In this document: piece after piece, positions 57,420-64,000 of the stretch
Position numbering within the stretch: the stretch's first letter is position 1
Layout of the letters: each line of letters starts with the position of its first letter
From: Dryas octopetala
Taxonomy: Eukaryota > Streptophyta > Magnoliopsida > Rosales > Rosaceae
Assembly: GCA_963921425.1 (NCBI GenBank)
Contig: OY992839.1
Span: 17,964,910-18,028,909 of the forward strand
Length of the DNA: 64,000 nucleotides
Direction: 5' to 3'
Position numbers and translations under genes: made by a program
The notes under the pieces: generated by a model
The model's database searches: none
Seen by the model: only the letters and a program-made list of their open reading frames with translations
What the model was told of the DNA's origin: nothing

Positions 57420-58935
57420 AAAAGCGGTTGAAGAGTTTGAAAAGCTTGTTATAGCCTGGTGTCGAGAAGAGTTGGACAGGGCTTTACTTCAGTGGGAAAG
57501 GGGGCAGCGAATTGAGATTGCTGTTGAATACATTTCTGAAGCCCGAGAACTTGATATCTACATGGAGGATTTAGAGTATGAGCATGCCAAACTAGATGAT
57601 TCAAAGGCCAAGGTTCAAGATCCATTGATTAAGATTAACTTGGGTACAGAAGAAAAGCTTTGCCCGATCTTTATTAGTGGGTTGTTAGGCGTGAGCGAAA
57701 AAAAGGCAATGGTAACAGTCCTTAGAGAATATTCAGATTGTTTCACCGGGAGTTATGACGAGATGTTAGGGCTAGAGAGATCTATTGTTGAGCACAGATT
57801 GCCGTTGAAAGAAGGATTTAAACCTTTCACTCAGCCAGCGAGAAGGTTCTCCAAAGAATTAGAGCTGAAGATAACCGAAGAGATCCAACGGCTGGTGAAG
57901 ACAAGGTTCATTCGCTCGATCTGTTATGCCAAATGGATTTCTAATATCGTGTCAGTCATGAAGAAGAATGAAAAGCTAAGAGTATTTGTTGATTTCAGAA
58001 ACTTGAACACAACCACATCAAAAGACAAATACCCGATGCCCGTAGCAGGCCTGTTGGTTGATGGATCACCTCACTGGGCACAAGATTTTGTCATTCATGA
58101 ATGGTCATATAAGTTACAATCAAATTTTCATTTCTGAAGAAGACCGAGACAAGATTGCATTTAGATGTCTAAGAGCTGGCAGACTGTACGAATGGATTGT
58201 TATGCCTTTTGGATTGAAGAATGCTGACACCACATACCAACAGGCTATGAATGCAATTTTCCATGATTTGATTGGAAAGTCTGTTAAAGTGTATGTGGAC
58301 GATATTGTGGTCAAAACGAAGCAGAGAGCTACACATTTACATGACCTTCGGCACGCTTTTGAGAAGATGAGGAAGCATAACTTGAAGATGGATCCATTGA
58401 AATGCGCTTTTGGGGTCTCGGCAAAGAACTTTTTAGGGTTTCTTGTGCACCAGCGAGGAGTGGAAGTGGACAAAAACAAGGCAAAGGCAATCATGGAAGC
58501 TCCCCCGCCGAAAAATAAGAAGGAATCACAATCCTTTCTAGATAAGGTGAATTTCCTTTGCCGGTTCATTTCGAATTTGTCTGGCAAGATCAATCCCTTT
58601 ACCACTTTGCTTCACCGGAAGAACTATCTTACTAAACCTCCAGTTTTAATGCCTCTTAAGAGAGGAGTCCTTAAGTTATACATTTCGGCATCTGAGCAGT
58701 CAATTCGGAGTTTGCTTGCCCTAGACAAGATAATAAGGGAAGGAACAAGCCATTTATTATCTCAACAGGATTCTCACAGCTGTGGAAGTGAAGTACTCGG
58801 CTATTGAGAAGTTATGTCCTGCATTATACTTTTCGGCTGTAAAACTCAGACACTATTTGCTACCTTGTTATGTACAAGTGATTGCCAAAACCGATTTGGT
58901 GAAATACATGCTAACTCGGCCCATGATCCATACTA
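57420..58935 (+). pseudogene. Tat reverse transcriptase - RNase H fragment, from a relative of the 17.6-kb element
   Basis: It starts inside pol (KAVEEFEKLVIAWC) and runs through HAKLDDSKAKVQDPLIKINL, GLERSIVEHRLPLKEGFKPF, KWISNIVSVMKKNEKLRVFV and YPMPVAGLLVDGS. After a frameshift near 58070 it continues ISYNQIFISEEDRDKIAFRC, EWIVMPFGLKNADTTYQQAM and the catalytic box VYVDDIVVK near 58290. The thumb and RNase H start follow, with another frameshift near 58790 and SAIEKLCPALYFSAVKLRHY. It stops at ~58935 in YMLTRPMIH. The wording is close to the Tat element at 7984-25612 and it keeps the YVDD part missing there. It overlaps the preceding pol fragment in domain content, so the two are different elements. 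Confidence 0.88.
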
Positions 58936-59701
58936 AAAGCTCACTATAGGTACGCGCATTGAGATACCTAAGGTAAATTTGAGTTAAGGTTTTCAATTTT
59001 TTTTTTCTGATTTCTTTCTCCCATTCGTCTCAGGTATTTTCAAATTTGATAAATTTCTAGTTTTATTTTTTATTGAGATTAGGTTTTTTTTATGCTTGTG
59101 TTTTCTGGGTTTTGGCATGTAGGCACCTCTCTCTCTGTCTCTCTCTCTCCAAGTTATTTTCCTTCTCTTTTCTGGGTTGTGGTTGCAGTAATGTTAATTG
59201 GGTATTGATTTCTGCAATTTGAGTGTTGATAGCCCGGTTTCTGGATAATGATTGCTATAGTTAGAATTAGGTGTTGATTTCTTTTCATATTTGAATTTGG
59301 GTTTGAATTGACTTAAGGTGGGTATTGGGAATTGATTATTGTTTTTGTAGTGAGATTATTCAAGTTTCCAAATTGTTTAGAAACTTTTTGAGCATAAGCG
59401 AGCAAGCCCATCTGACTGCCATTTTCTCCTTGTGATCGTAAGATTTGAAACATCTGATTCTAAGAGTTTATTTTCTTGGCTGCTTGCATTGGATGAGTTT
59501 ATGAGTTGTATTGGATATATACTAACTGGATGATGGTCACTGATGACCAAGTAGGTTGTTTCAAATTGATTTAGCTCTACTTGTTTATTATTATTTTATT
59601 AGATTTCTTTAGGCCATTTGAATAATGGATTGCATGTGTTTGTTTCTTGTAACTTAATTTTATATTTTCATGTTTATATATGTTGTCAATGTCAATGCCA
59701 G
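58936..59701. other. No clear element; intron-like sequence upstream of the SecA-like exon
   Basis: T-rich sequence with a short CT tract at 59131-59150 and gene-intron character, ending in a proper acceptor (tcaatgccag) at 59701. I see no transposon end, so the agent that brought the SecA piece is unknown. Confidence 0.45.
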
Positions 59702-59858
59702 ATTATTGGTGGGGCAGTGCTTCATGATATGTCCATTGCAGAAATGAAGACAGGAGAGAGAAAAACGTTGGTTTCCACATTAGCGGCATATCTCAATGCA
59801 ACGTTGGTTTCCACATTAGCAGCATATCTCAATGCCCTGACTAGTGAAGGTTTTCATG
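59702..59858 (+). pseudogene. Exon of chloroplast-type SecA with altered P-loop and a 12-codon tandem duplication
   Basis: Between a cag acceptor and a GT donor the exon reads [20 protein letters not shown] and [13 protein letters not shown] and ends LTSEGFHG. In SecA ATPases, which drive protein translocation (in plants across the thylakoid), this is the first nucleotide-binding domain around the Walker A motif, normally KTGEGKT. Here it reads KTGERKT, which should destroy ATP binding. A 36-bp unit (59765-59800) is repeated at 59801-59836, duplicating [12 protein letters not shown] in frame. SecA is about 900-1000 residues and nothing else of it is visible within 1 kb, so this is a displaced fragment. 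Preserved introns indicate DNA-level capture. Confidence 0.8.
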
Positions 59859-60082
59859 GTATGTTTTGTGTGTTAGTTCTAATAGAAATTTTCTTATTGC
59901 TTGCATGCCATATCCAATAGAGTATGTCATAGAATTATTGGGAAATGCCATGCCATTTCCACTGGTACACTTGTATGCAAATGTCATGTGTTGTATGGTA
60001 CAAGCTTTAGCAGATTACATGGTACATTAGGTCCTTTTTTTTTTCTTTTGTTGAAAATTGTCAAAATTTAATTCTTTATTTT

Positions 60083-60113
<31 letters not shown>
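60083..60113. repeat. (CT)n microsatellite
   Basis: About 31 bases of CT dinucleotide in the intron-like stretch after the SecA-like exon. Confidence 0.9.
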
Positions 60114-60117
<4 letters not shown>

Positions 60118-60401
60118 CTGGGACTGTAATGAGGTATTTTGTTTGAAACCCATGTGTAAATGTGCAAAATATATTACTTATACTTTTCAGCTTGTACATT
60201 GTTAATTTGTATTTTAAACATATATATCTTCTTGGTTTCAGTGAACCATTTAAAAGAATATGTACTTCAATCTTTAAATGTTGGAGTAGATTTTTGGTAG
60301 CACTCCTTTAAAATTTTCAAAGGAATTTTGAATGAATATTTCATCTTCAATTGGCAGAGGAAGATGAATTGAATATCAGTTAGAATACAATTGCTATTAT
60401 A

Positions 60402-60930
60402 CACTACAAGAAAAACCTTCATATATATCAGTGATAAACCGATATCTATTTAGGTTTCCAACCGATATAATGCGTGCCGATATCTATTCTCCCATATTAC
60501 ATATCGGTTATTCACTGATGTCTATATTATATTAGATATCGTATTTGTTTGATAATCCGATATGATATACCATCATTGTTATCAGATATTAATGATTTCT
60601 GATACCTTAAAAACTACATTCCGATATGTAAGATACTTATGATATCATTAGTAATTTTGAAACCGATATACAAAATGTATTCAATATCGTCTTGGTACTA
60701 AAAATCAGATATAAAATGAGTATAGCATATCGGTTTTGTAATTAAAATTGGATATAAATGGTGTATCACATATCGGTTTGGTACTTAAAATCTGATATAA
60801 AAAGTGTATACTATATCGGTTTTGTACTTTAAATCTGATATAAAAGGTGTATAACATATCGGTTTTGTACTTAAAATCGGATATAAAAGGTGTACAACAT
60901 ATCGGTTTGGTACTTAAAATCTGATATGTA
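60402..60930. repeat. Subterminal repeat array at the left end of CACTA 3
   Basis: About seven ~41-bp units of the type acatatcggttttgtactta and aaatcggatataaaaggtgt. They are the inverted counterpart of 34260-34827. The phrase gtttccaaccgatat and the tgataaaccgatatc next to the terminus are shared by both elements. Confidence 0.9.
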
Positions 60931-61363
60931 AGGTTGGTGTGAAATATATTTTTTTTTTTTTTTGTGCAAAACCTCATATAAATGCCATGGATATGCAAGT
61001 AGACAAATGTGTGGCCTAAAATTGGTGCATTTTCAAATTTGCCTTCCATTCAAATATTCCAAGTACAAAAATGCATTTCATTCATCCAAACATTCCAATT
61101 AAGTACAAATAAAAAGATTACAAATTAATCCCACAAAAACAATAGTCCCAGCCATGATCAAATTAAATTCCATAACCCCATCAATTGTTCCAATTCAAAG
61201 CTGCCTACACTTTCAAAATATTGGCATGGCAGCAATTTTCTGAACCTTTGACTACATTGTTCTAAAATCTGCATGCACTTGTTCTTCCTTTACAAAAAAT
61301 TGGCTTGGCCATCTAAATACCACAAAATGGCTAACGTACCCTACTTCATACGTACCGACATGG

Positions 61364-61734
61364 CTATATATAAGTCGAGATGACAAACTGTCCCCATTCA
61401 ACCCACACCTCATCAATTTGTGCTTGGGTGTAACTGCTTCGCTTGTGCTTTGGATTAGACCACTGAAAATATATAGCATAGCAAATTACATTATAATAAA
61501 ACATTTTTCCCAACTTGCATGCTATAAAAGAACCAATCCACATATCAAAAACCATGGAAGAAATTTACATAAAACAAATGAAACATAACCAAGAAATGTA
61601 AGAAAGATCAAATAATTGAGAATAAATTAGCAGAGAATAAATTATTGGGAAATGGGATATAAATGGGTACTTACTGCAGAGTGTTGGTTCCTCATGTTTT
61701 TTGAAGCACTGCCCAAGTAAGGGAAGCTGAGGGC
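61364..61734 (-). pseudogene. Terminal exons of the CACTA 3 transcript (SSYTQ-QIDEVW motif)
   Basis: Two minus-strand exons, 61675-61734 and 61364-61462, are phase-compatible. The first reads ALSFPYLGSASKNMRNQHSA. The second reads WSNPKHKRSSYTQAQIDEVW, then VEWGQFVISTYI and a stop. The second is shared with CACTA 1 (33779-33847). I do not recognise the protein. It could be the family's own coding tail to which captured exons upstream are spliced. Confidence 0.5.
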
Positions 61735-62334
61735 CTGCAACACGAAGTAGAGGAAAAATGAATAAAATTTATGACTTTCATAACATACAAATGTTTAAAA
61801 AAGCACGCACTATTGAGAGGATCATCTTATTGTGGCTTCTAGCAAGACAGAAGCAGTGTCAGTCTGCAAAAGATAAAACATGTTTTAGTAAATCATCTTA
61901 TTGTGGAAGATGGATTTCAAAAGTTGGAGAAAAGAACCTCTTTATGCTGCTTCAGTTTCTTTAAGGTTACTATTATACAAAAAATAAAATAAAAAAATAA
62001 AGAAAGAGGATCACAGCACAAGGGAATAAGTCCTGCATAACCACACAAATGAGAACAAAAAAAATTTAAAAAAACAGGTCATGGAACCCAACTCATCGTC
62101 ATTGAAGAATCCAACTCATCCAACCTACAGATCCATGCCAATATATGCCAAAATCATAACAGAGAATAACAATACATCATTGCATTTTGAAATAACAAGA
62201 ATCAATCCATTAGCTTCTTTGGACAAAGAGATCTAGAATATGTGAAAAATTAAAATCAAGTCTCTGAAATTGGGATAACATATTATCCACAAAACAATTA
62301 CTCTTAGGAAAATGGTATTCAACTAGTTATAAAC

Positions 62335-63294
62335 CTGAAGAGTGAAAAGATCAGCAGATTGACCAATCACTTTATCATATTTCAGACCTTCTGCTGCGAG
62401 TCCAGCCATTGCTACCACTGCCAACCTAAAAGGCTACTACAATTTAGTTCTTCTCCACCACACACATATTATAGACTTCAAATGTATCAATTTATAAGGA
62501 TATATTTTCCTGCAGTGAAATGCAACTATGTATTGCATTTGAATATGATAGAGTCATGTGGAAACATTGCAACAGGCATATTCAAATGGACTGGTTGCGC
62601 ACAAGCCAAATCAGATTATCAGGAAACAATGAGACAGACTAATGGATTTACAGTGAAAAGATGCACCATTTTCAAAAGCACTAGGAGTACATTTGTTGCA
62701 GTTTCAGAAGGAAATATTACTGAAGCAAATTGATAATTCCAGTAGCTATAACTATCATATAAATACCTGTCTAGCTCCTTTGCATCAAGCTGCCCACTGT
62801 ATATAAGCTTTTCCAGCCTTTCGTCAATGAGATTGACATGCTCTTTCCCGATATCTAGAGAATACCCCAGAATGGGGAGGCCCAGCAAATAAGCAACTAT
62901 CCAAAGAGAAAATTGTTTTATCAGTATGTCAAGTAAGCAACTCAAAATCCGAGGCACTATTTATCAGTCAGAAAGTTTGATATTAAGAATCTGATATGTG
63001 TTTTAATGAAATGAAGTACCTAAAAAATGAGCAGCTTCATGTCTAGCTATTCTCTCCTGATAATCTGGGAAGAATGATGAAAAGCCAGATATGGCAGCTT
63101 GAAGAAGCCTACAAGTGCAGATAAAGCTTAGTTTTTAATGCAAGAATTAGAAAAACTGTTAAAACACTAAGAGTATCAAGGCATACAAATTAAATTCCAT
63201 ATAAAACTTAGTCTTACCCAGGGGCAGTGCTTCCCACACCCAAAACAACTAAAGAGATGCTCCCAATCAAGTATGGCACAAAAAAGCCCCAATC
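62335..63294 (-). pseudogene. Four in-frame exons of a plastid M41-metalloprotease-like protein (At5g27290/VIR3-type) in CACTA 3
   Basis: The minus-strand exons are about 63294-63218, 63108-63020, 62896-62767 and 62425-62335. All junctions are GT-AG and join in phase without stops. They give DWGFFVPYLIGSISLVVLGV, LLQAAISGFSSFFPDYQERI, ARHEAAHFLVAYLLGLPILG, YSLDIGKEHVNLIDERLEKL and LAVVAMAGLAAEGLKYDKVI, ending ADLFTLQ. The HEAAH in RHEAAHFL is the zinc-protease HExxH pattern of the FtsH-like M41 group. The family, as I remember it, includes Arabidopsis At5g27290 and the plastid protein VIR3. The expected next exon (ending the protein) is absent, replaced by CACTA sequence, so it is probably a captured fragment. 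Upstream exons, if any, may lie beyond 64000. A resident gene hit by the CACTA is the alternative. Confidence 0.7.
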
Positions 63295-64000
63295 CTTCAA
63301 GTTTGGTACAGTGAGAACCCAAGATGTCAGTAAAAACCAGAATCTTTTCAAAAAAAATTTCTCTGTAAGGCATTCAAATTTTTCTCTATATTGTATAATT
63401 CCTCTAATTCAATATGTGAATATAACAGTTCAACACTTCAACAAAAATATTATTGCAAAAGACCTCAAGGCAAGCCTGTATCCCAAAAATGCAGTTGACA
63501 AATATTGGGAAATGATTAGGCTGATACAAAGATGAAACAGAATCCCTTGCTTTTTCTGTCTTAAACTTCTTCTACAATTTAAGTTGTGTGCATAAGTTAA
63601 TTTCTTTGTTTAGTAAAAATGTCAAGTAGCTATAATTATCTGTGACATTCAATTTCTTTGTTTAGTGAAAATGTCAAGCAGCTATTATTATCTGTGACAT
63701 TCAAGACAGAGGTCTGCTTGTCATACTTTAACTATCAAGAATCAAATGAAAGTCACTATAGATTATTCGTGCTTGACCCCAAAATGCTTTCTCCTAGTTC
63801 GCTGCAATAAAATTTGCCTGACATAGGTCCTTATAAATTTAAAAAAAAAAAAAAAAAGGGCTAGCTTACATAATAATTGGATTCCTCCTCCCCTCTTATA
63901 TAGCCAGACCTTTCGAATTCATGCACAATGTATGATCAAATGCACCAGCAAGGTACTGAGAAAATTCCTCCACTTTTACACAAGATGCAAGAGAGAAAAC
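63295..64000. other. No recognisable feature; possible intron or upstream part of the M41-like fragment
   Basis: AT-rich, with a local near-duplication (atttctttgtttagtraaaa with gtcaagyagctat, 63600-63700) and a poly-A run at 63840-63857. No exon with a domain was found on either strand. Confidence 0.45.

Larger units (their letters stand above)
60402..64000. mobile_element. CACTA transposon 3, left end; right end outside the window
   Basis: It starts CACTACAAGAAAAACCTTCA, matching the right terminus of CACTA 1 read inward, and is followed by the same subterminal repeats in inverted order. The 3 bases before it are ata. The inner exon with the SSYTQAQIDEVW motif corresponds to that of CACTA 1. 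No matching right terminus was found up to 64000, so the extent is a minimum and the last part might already be flanking DNA. The stretch 60960-61360 has no recognisable content. Confidence 0.8.

Noticed and set aside
61252..61479. A second minus-strand frame over the CACTA 3 tail exon
   Set aside because: It reads the same exon in another frame. The frame conserved with CACTA 1 is the SSYTQ one.
1..64000. CRISPR arrays, bacterial operons, riboswitches, rRNA and tRNA genes
   Set aside because: Nothing matching was seen by reading. The tandem repeats present are LTR minisatellites and CACTA subterminal arrays. A tRNA scan could not be run.

Overview
This window looks like repeat-dense nuclear DNA from a flowering plant, most likely a eudicot. 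I see no complete, free-standing host gene. Nearly everything recognisable is a transposable element: Ty1/copia, Ty3/gypsy of chromovirus (Tekay/Del-like) and Tat type, CACTA DNA transposons, a Tourist-like MITE and a long fold-back. Fragments of nuclear genes are carried in or beside the CACTA elements. The plant assignment rests on these families, on GT-AG introns and on the AT-rich sequence. I cannot name the species.

Layout. 1-1749 is the 5' part of a copia element on the minus strand, with 497 codons open to the window edge. 1750-4925 is a chromovirus-type LTR with a little internal sequence. 4926-6585 continues at 40603 and is an unclassified sequence split by a solo LTR (6586-6999 plus 37960-40602, TSD ttaga). 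Inside that solo LTR sits a pol-deleted chromovirus-like element, called G1 (7000-37959, minus strand, TSD acatc/acacc). Its 3' LTR holds an inverted solo LTR (7037-7983 plus 25613-26033). That solo LTR is split by a 17,629-bp Tat-lineage element (7984-25612, TSD ctatc). The G1 body is also split, between gag and protease, by a CACTA element (29114-34827, TSD ccg). These target-site duplications give a clear order of insertion.

The Tat element has long LTRs, a primer-binding site, a polypurine tract, and a minus-strand gag-pol that is broken by stops and by a deletion removing the reverse-transcriptase YxDD box. Facing it is a plus-strand plant-mobile-domain gene that I can model with nine exons. 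All eight introns preserve frame, giving 999 sense codons with one internal stop. G1 is odd because both of its outer ends are U5-type ends: its 5' LTR is an ~860-bp-arm palindrome.

40603-50214 holds further LTR fragments and a CACTA-like remnant. 51058-53016 is a long inverted repeat with a MITE in one arm. The empty site is preserved in the other arm. 53023-58935 is a chimera of two Tat pol fragments separated by LTR pieces. 59702-59858 is a SecA-like exon with a 12-codon tandem duplication and an altered P-loop. From 60402 to the window end is the left end of a second CACTA of the same family as the first, carrying in-frame exons of an M41-metalloprotease-like protein. The first CACTA carries a DUF1230/CGLD27-like exon and three exons resembling nucleoporin NUP210.
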